From: Albula goreensis
Taxonomy: Eukaryota > Chordata > Actinopteri > Albuliformes > Albulidae
Assembly: GCA_022829145.1 (NCBI GenBank)
Contig: CM040746.1
Span: forward strand, 12,584,184 to 12,648,183
Direction: 5' to 3'
DNA: 64,000 nt
Shown here: positions 14,067-27,560 of the stretch, in pieces
How positions within the stretch are numbered: position 1 is the stretch's first letter
Layout of the letters: each line of letters starts with the position of its first letter
The notes under the pieces: generated by a model
What the model was told of the DNA's origin: nothing
Seen by the model: only the letters and a program-made list of their open reading frames with translations
The model's database searches: none
Position numbers and translations under genes: made by a program

Positions 14067-16275
14067 TCATTGGCTGCACCCAAACATTTTGTTCCATTCC
14101 GTGTAGGTGTCCATCTCTTTTTGAGATATACTGGGCTGGATTTTGCGAAGAACGTTCTCGAAGTCTTGGTACGTAACTGGCCTCATCTGACCAGGCAGGA
14201 TGGCATTGAGGTCGCCACCTGGCATGGCGTGGAGCAGGCCTACCGCCGCCTCCTGACACAAACGGGCCACGTCCAACCCAGAGAAACCCTCTGTCTGTTG
14301 GACGAGCAGTGCAACCTCCTTGTCGTTGAGGCAATAGTTGTGCTGTGAGAGCATCTGAGTGATTATCTGGTGCCTTGCTGTGCTGTCGGGCAACGGTATG
14401 AAAAGTCTCTTCATGAAGTACCTCCTCAGCGACTCATCGATGTCCTCTGGCTTGCTGGTGGAGCAGACAACCAGGACGTGGTCCTCAGGAGAGGTCAGCA
14501 CACTGTCCAACTGCATGAGGAGCTCGCCCTTGATCCTGTTCACCAGGCTCTCCTCGCTCAGCTGGGCCGACAGCAGCATGTCCACCTCGCTGATGAACAC
14601 CACGGCTGGCTGCCTGCACTGCGCTGCCAGGAAGGAAGCCTGGATGATCTTCTCCCCTTCCCCCAGCCACTTGGTCACCAGGGCGGAGCCACTGAGCCGG
14701 AGGAAGGCCCCGCCCAGCTGGCTGGCGATGCACCGCCCCAGCAACATCCTGCCCGTTCCCTGAGGTCCAAGAGAAGGATGGTCCGAGGTAGCGCTGCGAG
14801 GCCACTGAACACGTCCGGCCTCAGCATGGGCCACAGCACCTCCTCTTTTATCGTGGCTTTGGCGAGCTCTAGGCCGGCGATGTCACTCCAGTCCACTGGG
14901 GGTCCCTGCTGGACCACCTCTGTGTTGACCAGCTCCACCAGGCGTGGGTCGCTGCCCTTCAGCTGATCCTCGGCGGAGTGGGCTGATGAGGTAGCGGTGC
15001 CGACCGCCGGTCCTGGCACAGTGTGCGGGAGGTGCGGCCTGTGCTCTTCACCATGCTCGTTCATGGCTGGCGACGCAAACTTCCCGAAAGCATCGCCCGA
15101 CCTCGAGCCTCCAAGGGAGCCCTTCGGAGGGGCGAAGGACGGAGGGGTGTGCGCCCTGCCGGACTGACCACCGAATTTCCTCTGCTGATCCGGGGCCATC
15201 AGCTGCTTCGTCGGCTTAAATGCCAAAGACGACGCCTCAGCACTTCTGTCAAATCCATTCCCCCTGCTCGCGCTTGAGATGCTGCTGTCTGCCGTCCGGT
15301 ACATGGGGCTCTGCGTCGAGCGCTGTTGGCTATAGCTGAAATTTCCATAACTGGAGTCCATTTCTCCTTGCCCTGTCATATAGAAAGCTTTCCTTTTCAG
15401 GGAATTGGCTGAACTGCTGTTCAAAGGTGTAGGTGCAATTGGCGCAAGGTTATGAGACTGGTAGGTGTAGCCGGGGAGGGTTGAGGGAGGTAGGGGCGTG
15501 GGGGCAGCAATTCCTGATGGTAAGTAGGCGGATGGAGGGGGGGCACTGCCAGGGCTGTACCCAGGAGCTACAGCAGTCTGAGGGGGATACCCCGAGGGGG
15601 GGTAATTGTAACTGGAGAGGTTTGGGGACCCAGTGTTGTATCCAGGCACCAGAGTTGGTGGAGGGGGTGGGGGTGGAGGGGGCTGGAGGAGCCCGGCACT
15701 GTGCAGGGGCGAGGGGTGGGGCGAGGGCAGGGCCGAGGCAGGCTGCCCGCTGTAGCTTGACTGTAGGTAGGAGCCATTGTAACCTGCCACATATTCCTGA
15801 GCCGGGAGCCCCGAGTGGATGCCCCCGCAGTTGCTGTTGGAGTAGCTGGGCTCCACCACAGGGGAGCTGCCCATGCTGGCCGACACGTCGACCGGAGGGA
15901 GCCCCGACACTGCCCCGGCCTTGCTCGTGGAAATAACGTCGGGGAGGCAGTTCATGGGGTAGACTGCCTCCTGCCAGGGCTCGTTCTCTGACTTCCTCCC
16001 GTTCAGGAGCCCCGAGGCCCCGTCGGGGTAGGAGCTGAGCAAAGCCCGCTCGCTAGGGCCCTCCAGGATGCCCGAGTACTTCTCTGCGTATTTCTTGAGG
16101 AGGTTGGAGGCGGTCAGTGCGGAGATGTCGTCGTTGGCCCATGCGTACTGATAGGTCCGCTGCAGGTGACCCCGGTAGGCCTCGGCCTTGTGTGCTGGGG
16201 AGCGGGTGGTGGAGGTGATGTCAAAGTGCTGTTCTGCCCACTGGGCATGCTCGGGGGTCCACTGCATCTTTATGC
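14067..16275 (-). CDS. fign: fidgetin, exon 3 (main coding exon), with one frame break
   Basis: Encodes residues 10 to the end of fidgetin, an AAA+ ATPase of the microtubule-severing group (katanin, spastin, fidgetin) that acts on microtubules at centrosomes and in the cytoplasm. The exon opens after a TTGCAG acceptor and reads [18 protein letters not shown], matching vertebrate fidgetin closely. Residue numbers assume exon 2 is joined: N-terminal region about 1-85, low-complexity Pro/Ser/Tyr/Gly linker about 86-460 with a nine-proline run near 205, then the AAA+ domain from [19 protein letters not shown] onward. Walker A is at about 512-519 (GPQGTGRM), Walker B at about 569-574 (FISEVD), and a paired Arg at about 626-627 ([11 protein letters not shown]). 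It ends in WNKMFGCSQ and TGA. Length would be about 744 residues against 759 in human. Oddities: one base is missing at 14768/14769, between CTC-TT and GGA, so the frame breaks just before Walker A, and Walker A has Arg-Met where Lys-Thr is expected. Identity is very sure; functionality is not. Confidence 0.97.
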
Positions 16276-16859
16276 CTGCAATCACACCAACCACAAAACA
16301 CACATCATTTTTCAACCATCACTAAATTTTGTTGAATCGGTCAAAAATAAGACCAAATACATTGCACTAATTTCTAACAAACAGACCAGGAAAAAAAAAC
16401 AAACAAGACCTATTGTCCAATAAGCTGAACGTCTGCAGCCTGCCAATGTATGCAAACCAAACACAAGAAATATATTTGTGTCAGCATGAGAAACAAAAGT
16501 TCTTGGTTCACAAGTACAGCTCAATACTTCATTTGAATTAATGTACTTTGAAATTAACAAATAAGACATGAAAACAATACAATTTCACATGATTTTTGGG
16601 GGATGACGCACTAAGAAATGTTCATAGAAGAAGCCCATGGTGCCCTTTGAAGATGTCACTTAAATCTTTGCGATGTGACACTTTCACCCCTAGTCCCTCA
16701 TCCCCAGCCCTTCCTGCAAGACAAACCCCCCGTATGAAAAATATGAGACACTGCTGACAGATCGCATCAAGGACACCGGTGAAAAAAAATTCGGGGACCC
16801 AACACCCAGTTAGCACAGTATAATGCACCCTGCACAGAACAATATGACACAGACATTGC

Positions 16860-17110
16860 AGGTCACTCTATAATCCAACTTTCATCTAAAGCGGCCCGAG
16901 ACGGGGTTTCAAATCTGCTTCGTGGAGTGCAGCAAAGCAATCTCCCCCGGCGTCGCTCGGCTGCCTTCATCACAAGAAAGCCAGAGCTCGGCTTGAATTA
17001 CAACGGCCTCCCTCTCTCTACCTCGCAGTGCACACTGACTGGGGGCTGGAGGTAAAAATGTACAGCCCTTGCTTGTCTTTTGGTCTGTCCATCTCTTACC
17101 CCCCACACAC
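16860..17110. other. GC-richer intronic patch near the exon 3 acceptor
   Basis: Unique, moderately CpG-containing sequence about 0.6-0.8 kb upstream of exon 3, possibly conserved; no coding signal. The remainder of 16276-17554 holds nothing recognisable. Confidence 0.25.
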
Positions 17111-17554
17111 CAAAATCCAGGTCCAAAAAGGCACCTTCCTGTTTAATCCCGATCCCCATCTACAAATGCTAGTAGTTACAGATGCTGTCATCCAAGACTC
17201 AGGCATGTGATTATCGTCAGTGCTCTATAACAGGTTGGGCGGTAATGACAATCTGGTGTCTTTCTGTTTGCCGAACTGAAGGCGTTTGCATGTGCGCGGG
17301 GGGGCGCAAGGGTTCAGGGGCCACGGGCTGCACGGCGGCTCTCTCGGCACACATGCTCGGTTGGGGAAGTGGAGAAGTATCAACAGGTACAGTCCCTCTC
17401 CATCAGGATGTGAATTCTTCACAGACGGTCGGTCCCCCCGGCGCAGTTTGTGTGACGGAAGAAGGAACAGATGAAACGTAGCACATCTGTCACCAGGCGA
17501 CTGGCTTTGTTAGCACTGATCCAACCCACTCTGTGACAGACACGTGTGTGCAAA

Positions 17555-17624
<70 letters not shown>
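17555..17624. repeat. (CT)8(CA)27 compound microsatellite
   Basis: A CT tract at 17555-17570 passes directly into CA at 17571-17624. In the fign transcript it reads (UG)n(AG)n, about 1.3 kb upstream of the exon 3 acceptor. Confidence 0.97.
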
Positions 17625-17626
<2 letters not shown>

Positions 17627-17839
17627 CTGTGAATCAATGCCGGTATTTGCACACTCACGGATGCAAACACATGTCCACTGATCCACATATACATATTCCC
17701 ATACAAACACATGACTATACACTCAAAAGTGACAATCCTCCCACACACACACAAAATACATAAGTGTTTCTATCTAACTATTGCAAACACACAGAAAAAA
17801 ACACATCAGTGACACCATTGACACCTAACCCCTCCGGCG

Positions 17840-19843
<2,004 letters not shown>

Positions 19844-19884
<41 letters not shown>
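19844..19884. repeat. (GA)n microsatellite with purine-rich tail
   Basis: A perfect GA array followed by imperfect GA/GGGA sequence to about 19950. Confidence 0.95.
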
Positions 19885-19887
<3 letters not shown>

Positions 19888-20038
19888 AATAGGGAGAGCA
19901 GAGAGCAGGAGAGAGAGAGGGAGAGACAAAGAGAGGGAAGGAGAGGGAAGCCAGAATACAAGTGGGGGTTGGGAGCATGGAAGGAAAGAAACACATTCTG
20001 GGAAGCAGTCACCTCTCTGTGCACTAGCCTTCCTCTCA

Positions 20039-20154
<116 letters not shown>

Positions 20155-21157
20155 CTGAAAACAAATCCACAATTTCCTTTCTCTCAGTTTGCTATGGCAT
20201 AATTAGTGAACGTTCCATTAGTGGAGTTTTTCCCATCATTGGCTCCAGGGCTTAAGCTCAAATTGCACTGATTAGCAACTCTCAAGCTACTGAAAAGGTC
20301 TTTGTGCGATTCAGCCTTGACCAGTGGTCAACATATCATCCCCAAAGCTCCAAATACCTACAGCTACTTGTCCCCCATCCTTAACACACAGCAAATCAAC
20401 CTCCCCCATTGCTATTCATTATCTATTTTCTTCAAAGTGCGGCCTCCACGCAGGTAACTACAGTGAGGATGTTGCTGACAAAATAACACATGAATCTTCA
20501 TCAAATGTTATTTATTATGCAATTGTGATCACTAATGTTATTTAGATTCATGCTGCTCCTTGACCTCCTTGCTTACCACCTAGAACAACGCTGTGTGATG
20601 CCCGAGGCGTGATAACACCGAGATTAGGTTCATTCAGGTTGCAAGCGTTCTGAATTCCAACTTTTACTGCTGGCGTCACAAGGGGTTAGTTATTACACCT
20701 TCCCGACATGAAGACGTCAAACAAGGCCTTAAAAAGGCAGACGGGTTAAAAATCGTTGTTTACTCACTTTTATGTACAACGAGGCTAGCCATCTTTTCTC
20801 TGTTTACAAGACATAAGAATGCTAAAAGATTCCACAAAAACGTCTGAAGTCATAATCCAATCAAGTCGGTTTTTAATTTCCTCTGAAATAGCAATATGCT
20901 ATGAGTAGCCTTACTAATCAGGCTTGTCAATTATAAATATTGCATAATGCAGATGATAAAGCAATTAAGGGTGCATAAAACAATTTTATTGTGCAATCAT
21001 CTAGTAAATAAAAACAGTTTAGATATTATAGTGGTACTTGTTAAATAAAAGATACAGAAAGGTCGAAAATAGTTTTATTTCAGATTATTTTAAAATACGT
21101 GGAAAACATACACAAATTAAAAGCTTTGTCAGTGTTCATTTCAATTTTGTTTGAATG

Positions 21158-21182
21158 TTTTTTTTTTTTTTTTTTTTTTTTT
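21158..21182. repeat. T25 homopolymer
   Basis: An uninterrupted T run in AT-rich intron sequence. Confidence 0.9.
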
Positions 21183-21298
21183 ACATTTTAAACTAACTAA
21201 AAGTTTCTTCTCTTGGGGCAATTAAAACTGAAGTTTAAAGTTAGCCAGGCTCTACATCGCAAACTGCCACCTCTCCATCACTGCCCAGAAGAAAAAAA

Positions 21299-21330
21299 TG
21301 TATTGCATTTAATTTGTATTGCATTTAATT
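21299..21330. repeat. perfect 16-bp tandem duplication
   Basis: The unit TGTATTGCATTTAATT occurs twice head to tail without mismatch. The unit contains octamer/homeodomain-like ATTGCATTTAAT. Confidence 0.9.
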
Positions 21331-22986
21331 TCTGTTAGCGCAGTCATCACCAAAGAAGCAAGAGAAACAGAGAAGCTGACCTTTTTGAGAACTATTAATC
21401 TCGGTAGCCTTTGCTGTTTTTAAGCAAACACGACTTCGCCTCCGCTCTGTCCATCCAATTTCCCAGTGCGTAAATTGGACTGCCGCTTGCACAATTCTCT
21501 ATTCATTACTGTGCCGCTGAAAGGAAGCACAGAGGTGGCGGAGGGGTTTTTTTTGTGTGCGCAATGCCTTCCAGCAGGATTCCCAAGAATCAAGGCACAG
21601 ATTTTCTTTTTCCCCCTCTTTTTTTGGGGGGATGGGGGGTGCTGAGCTGTCGAAATTGAAACGTGGCCTAATCAGACTCATTACTGTTTTCAGCAATTTG
21701 CACCACCAAAGATGCTTATTAGGTAACTGTGTTTAATAAACCGGTCTTTAGAAAAATAACTGTAATGAGCTCTTTAAAGTCAGTCTTCGGCGTGATTATG
21801 CGCTGGAAGTGTTTGCGGCACCAGAGTAGACTGCTACGTTTAGTAATGTCATAATTAAGCCGCACAGACCGGGCTTTTCCTAGGCGCACGAAAAGCAGCA
21901 GGCAGAAGCAGGAAAAAGCCCCCGTCTGTCTTCAGAACGAGCCGAAAAATACGTGTAATTACTGATCATTACAGCGCTGGGATTTTCATCAGTGGATGTA
22001 AACATTGTTATGAGAGCTTTTCATTTTAGATTGTACACGCGCACATTGGAGAGCCTATCTGTTGACAGCAGAGTTGCCATTAAAATAAAGTGCAACACAT
22101 ACAACTACATAAGCGGTTTTTTTTTACGGATGGAAACACACAAACACATATTTATACCGCAATTAACTTGAAATATTTAAAGGGGAAACGTAATTAAATC
22201 CGCATTGGTAATCTCTTGGCGACAGAACCCAATTCATCTTCCACATCGAGTTAGAGCCTTTAAACTTAATTTGTAGATCCACGCAGTAGTCATTCATATG
22301 GATCTCAAAGAACAGGGGCCACTATTTAACCCCTAATTTGGCAAAAATCACGTGTCCCTGTCTTTTCGCTGTTAGGCTACGTCCATTTTGCAGACTCCAA
22401 ACAGCCTTAGAGATGTTGAACAATGAGTTCAGGGACAGCGGTGTACCTGCTATTCTGCCAGAAGTTCAAACTATTGAACTGTACACAAGTGCCAAACCAG
22501 GGACCACTGCGTTTAACAATAATAGAAAAAACTGACACCGTCCTGTAACGTAAAATATTTTAATTAAGCACTCTAAACACAATTAATGAACTAATTAGCC
22601 TTAAATAAGTGTCAGACCGCAATCCAAATCATTTCAGAGTTGTGGTTAATTGAGTGAACTTAACCACTTTCAAATATTTGCACTTTCCTGCATAAATACT
22701 GCAATAAATATATCACCATGGATTTTTGGATGTACTTAATTTAAAACCAGGCAATTTGCTAAGCAACTATAAACCATACAGCGCCTGCCAAACGATGAGT
22801 GTTTTGGGTTATACCTCAAAGGCAAGGGAACAAATGACGTTAGATTTTGAAGTATTTGTTCAAAATTCAGTCATATGTAAATTCAAGTTGAATATGATAC
22901 TTTTGATGAAGCAAGCCACAAATTTTAAGCACCTGATACACCGTCAACGTTCATGTCAGTCCATGCACTTCAAGGTCCCCTTCAGA

Positions 22987-23010
22987 TTTATTTATTTATT
23001 TATTTATTTT
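22987..23010. repeat. (TTTA)n microsatellite
   Basis: About six TTTA units. Confidence 0.9.
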
Positions 23011-26000
23011 TACACACATTATCACCAATAGCTGTCATTTCTGCTGACATTCTCTAAAACGCACAGGGGAAAAAAGGAAAACTGTATGTGCGCCTAAACA
23101 CAATTCTGACAAACTCATTTGTTTTTACTGTTTCTATATTTTTTTCCCCTCTCGCAGTCAGCTACCCTTTTTCTTACCTGGAACTCAAAAAAATAAAAAC
23201 AAGCACAACTCTCCGTTTGAAGAGAGCGATTTAAATCCACCCGTTGTCCACTCGCGCATCAAGAGGACAAACTAGAACATTAAACAATGTTTGGAGGACT
23301 GGCTGTCTGTGGGCAGAGACGCTAATGGTGTTCAAAATAATCTTCACGGGAACAGAAGCTAATGCGCTGTAATGAACACAAAAAGCTGGCATAATTCTAG
23401 GTTTGAGCACAGAAAGACTTCATTTTAATCTAAAGGATACCTTAAAAGTATTCAATGGAACTAGCTGGAACACAAGTGAAGTGGCTGAGCTGTTAGTAAC
23501 CTTAGGAAGCTCTGAACTTGTAATTCCACCAATTATTATATATGAGGTTGTCAGAGGACTCTCAGAGGCGCAGTAATTAAAAATAACAGCTGTGTACAGT
23601 AGACACATAAAATTAAGTGCGCCCATCAATTACACATATACTTTATATGTTACAAACATGATTGCAATCCAGGGTGTGTGCAATACATAGAGAGAAAATG
23701 TCAAAAGCAGACAGCAAGACTACAAAACTATATGGTAATGCTAGAGTGGCTTTGATAGGAGATGTCAACTAATGGGAGAATGCCGTAAGTAGAAAAGTTT
23801 GCATTGTGTAGTTATATATGGTCTATAATATCAGGGCATGCCTCTTAAACGGTTATTTGCTTGAAAAAAGTGAGATGCAGATTTAGTACAAAAGTACTTT
23901 TCATTTGCTGAAGGGCTAAAACAGTCTTTCACAGGTAGACAACCCAGGGTAAGTGTCTTTGCGAGTATGCACAATGCTCAGTCTGATCCATAATGATCAC
24001 AGGTTAATCACAACAGAATGCAGACTGCTCCTGATAATTTACTGTTCACTGCATGCAAGAGTGACATATGCAGATCATTTTTCCAAGCCAAAGACTGGAG
24101 TTTAACTTGGTTAGAATTCCCGATGGTAAATGTTTGGCCAGCATTGAGGAGATGTAAAATGTTTCTTTACGATACTCCTGACCAACATTTAGCCATTCCT
24201 GGTCATTATGCTGTGTCCATGGCCATTCTATTCATTATTCTTACACAAGCTTTGAAGGAGAACATTATCTACAGTATATTCAAGTATGTAGTTTGGGTCC
24301 TTTGTCCATATTGTAGAATTAATATGGTACTGTATTTTTTATTGATATAATTAATGTGGAATTGTTCTCAAATAGAATTATTACTCACCTGCCTGAAAAT
24401 AAATAAATAATAGGTCACTGTCAATACTCTGTGTATTGTAACTAAATAATAATCTTGCCATTGTGACATTAATTGCTTTGTATTTCCAGGACAACATCAC
24501 ATCGGGGACTGAAGCCTTGTATTGGCCCCAGGCATAGAACACTTGCTGCATGGAAATTTAAAGCAGCACATCAATTAAATCCATTTCTCTTTACTGGACA
24601 CACTGATATGTACAAAATATCTGTGGGGTAGCTAGTGATTATTTTCCCCACACATACAAAATGTGGCTTGATTAAAATAAATAAGAAATGTATCCTACTG
24701 GGTAAGTTTACCCTATAAGCGATCAACAGTTCACCTGAGTGACAGTATTGTAGGCCGTTGACCAGAAATCAAAACAACAGTCTTAACACTGTAAGAAGAG
24801 ACTAAACTTAATTCCTTATATTAAACTGCTTATCTGCATAATTCATTGTTAATCCATGACTGCAAATTCACAATCATGAGTGGGGAGTCATCTGTAGTTT
24901 AAACTTTAAGGGCTTCCAGGAGGTTCTGTTGGAGAACAGACTGCAGGGGGTTAGAAGTTTGACAAACCAAATGTCCTTTTCCATAAAGTCCACAGGCTGA
25001 GCAGTTGCTTGTTACATTTTGCTAAATGCTTTCTTACATTCCTTTACCAAACACTCACAGGTTTTCTCCTCTCCAAGACCACATATTTATCTCTATTTTG
25101 TTATGAGCTTTCTAGTGTTATTGAGTGACTTTCTAGTGTTATGGAGTTTACTGAGAGTAACTTGATGACTCTTTAACATAAACTTTCACCAAAATACCTT
25201 TAACGTTTCTGCCACATCATGGTAAGGGATGGGCCCTCAGTCACATGGAGTTAGACGGTATTATAGTGTATGACATGCTCATTCGACATACTTTGGGCCA
25301 TCAGTCAGCTACTCAATTTTCTGTGACAAGACCACTCTTGCTAATCACAGTAATATTCATGAATCGGTGCTCAGACGAGATGTGGCACACATGTAGCCTT
25401 CTGGGACAGAGCTGTAATCATTTCAATCTGGTAAACACACTCACTGTGGCAGCAGCCATTATTAAAGCTACTCCTTATCCCCCGACTGATGGAACGGCCT
25501 TTCTTTTCCTTCCTCTGTGGATGTCCAGAATAACATGAGCCTACCAGTGACTTTAATTCAACTTGTCTCAGCTTGCTACGGCACGGAGGCTAAATGCAGC
25601 GGTCGGCCAGCTAACAGCAGAGTACAGTGGCAGCAGCGGTGCCAAAAGAGGGATGCAGGACACGCGTGCCCATCTGTTGCTCTCCGCGAGTCATGTTGGC
25701 CTCCGTCGGCCTCTTTTCCACTGACGGCCCATTTCTGACCGCAGGGCCGGACACCATTGGCTGAACATTTTATGTTTTTTTTTTTTTTTGGGTGGGGGAC
25801 CATTCTAGATATACCCATGATACTGTTGCATGTGAAAACCCCTGCGGCTTTGCTGTTGCTGATACATTCATACTGGAGTCCATCATCCACTACCATGCTC
25901 GGTTCAAACAGCCCATCCTCGCTTTGAATTGCAGACAGACAGAAACGCATGTGCACACACACAGAATTGGTACCTGCCTGCCTGGTTTAAACAAAGTCAG

Positions 26001-26061
26001 GTCATGTGACATGTCCACTGATTGAGCAATGTTGCTATTGTGTAACTGTGATGTATACACT

Positions 26062-26062
<1 letters not shown>
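23011..26062. other. intron 2 segment, mostly featureless
   Basis: AT-rich to 25190. 25190-25760 is GC-richer and complex and may be conserved, ending at a T15 run (25775-25789). No genes recognised. Confidence 0.3.
25108..25149. repeat. 21-bp tandem duplication
   Basis: CTTTCTAGTGTTATTGAGTGA is followed directly by a second copy with few differences (CTTTCTAGTGTTATGGAGTTT). Confidence 0.85.

Positions 26063-26124
<62 letters not shown>
26063..26124. repeat. (CA)n microsatellite, 62 bp
   Basis: A perfect CA array, then CATACACACATAC. Confidence 0.97.
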
Positions 26125-26129
<5 letters not shown>

Positions 26130-26929
26130 ACATACCTAAAATGTGAAGGGTTACAATGAAACACTGAAAAACAGCACCGCCTCATCTGGCAACAAGACAG
26201 ACTTTCAGCAAATCAAAAATCTGAATAAACATGATTACGAAAGTATTGTCTGAGCTGCTGATAAACAACGTCTGCGATGCACGTTTTATTGCGGTAATTA
26301 TAAATCATTATAAACGTGCCGCTTTCTGATAGTAAGTGCTCGTTAAGTACAACCGATGCATCGTATTTCAAGAGGCCTGAGCACCTACAGCAAGGAGAAT
26401 AATGACAATCCATTATCTTATATTGCTTGCAATAATAATTTTCAAGTGTCGCATTTTGGGAAGCACCATCTATTAGATGCTTGGAACAAAGAATTTCATA
26501 CATAATCCGAAATGACCATTTAAAGGTCGTTACCGGAGCTGAGGTCACCAAGAAGCGGCATGCGAGTGACCTTTCTTTTCAGCGTCATTTTCAAAATTTT
26601 GCCACTCTGAGAAGTTCAGACTCTTCAGCGGTGGGGCGCAGAGAAATATGCAGGTATATGAAAACACCATCAGCTACTACTTGCACACTGTCTACAGAGA
26701 CCTTGTGAATAAATACACAAAAGCTCAATAACTATGATGAGACATAATGTTTCTGGAACACTAGATGCTAGGAGTATAAACTAAATTAATGACATGCAAT
26801 TAAAAACAAAAGGGTCCAGAGATGCAGATTTATTTCTAGTTATCTGCACGCAAACCATGAGAGGAAGTAAGGAAACTGGAGGAAGGAAATTAATTTATAT
26901 CGTATATAACAATACTCTCTTTGAAGAAG

Positions 26930-27560
26930 CTTCCCTTACGCTGCAGAGGAAACACTGAACACGACTGCGCTGTTGAATAGTGATAAATACAAGCTGATGT
27001 CAATGAGTGGTTCCCCATTCCTTCACAAAATGCTCACCGTTCACTGCTCACTCTAGTGGAAACCAGAGGCCCAGAAACAGCATAACCGGCGGAGAGCACT
27101 CCTGTGCGTCCATTCCGGATGATTAGAATGACACCCTCCTCCTCTTTGAACATCAGAAATGGTTAAACTCCGCTGACAGAGTCAATGGCGTTACGTGTGC
27201 TGCTGGGAGCAGGGGAGTTCACATGTTAAGAGTTGTGTTAGCACTAATGACGGCCACCACATTAAACTGACAAAACGGACAATTTTCCCAAAATTAAAAG
27301 GCAGCGAGGTCGGGAGGAGAGTCAACGAGGTACCCTCCAAACTGAAGTTGCCGGAGATTCGAGATTGGCTAAATATTCCCGTCGCTGGCGGAACCTGTCA
27401 GGATTGTTAAGCAGGGCCAATTGAAACACTCGGCATAAACGCATTGTGAAGCCCATTCTTTTTTTCTGTTTTGACGATAAAGAAATGTCAAGCCACTTGC
27501 ACTCCAGAATGGACACTAACATAATTGCCCAAGAATCTCCTTCACACTGTGCAGCTCTCA
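26930..27560. promoter_or_regulatory. candidate conserved non-coding block
   Basis: Complex sequence with GTGTTAGCACTAATGACGGCC and ACATTAAACTG motifs and scattered CpGs in an AT-rich intron. No supported coding frame. Confidence 0.3.

Larger units (their letters stand above)
20155..22986. other. intron 2 segment with candidate conserved blocks
   Basis: 20180-20300, 21330-21980 and 22190-22640 are complex, with repeated CATAATTA, TAATTAAGCC and AATTAACTTG type motifs. These are enhancer candidates only. No coding frame is recognised. Confidence 0.3.

Noticed and set aside
14016-15936. Open frames of 82-198 codons on the plus strand across fign exon 3
   Set aside because: They lie antisense to a conserved GC-rich coding exon, have low-complexity composition and match no family; they are shadows of fign.
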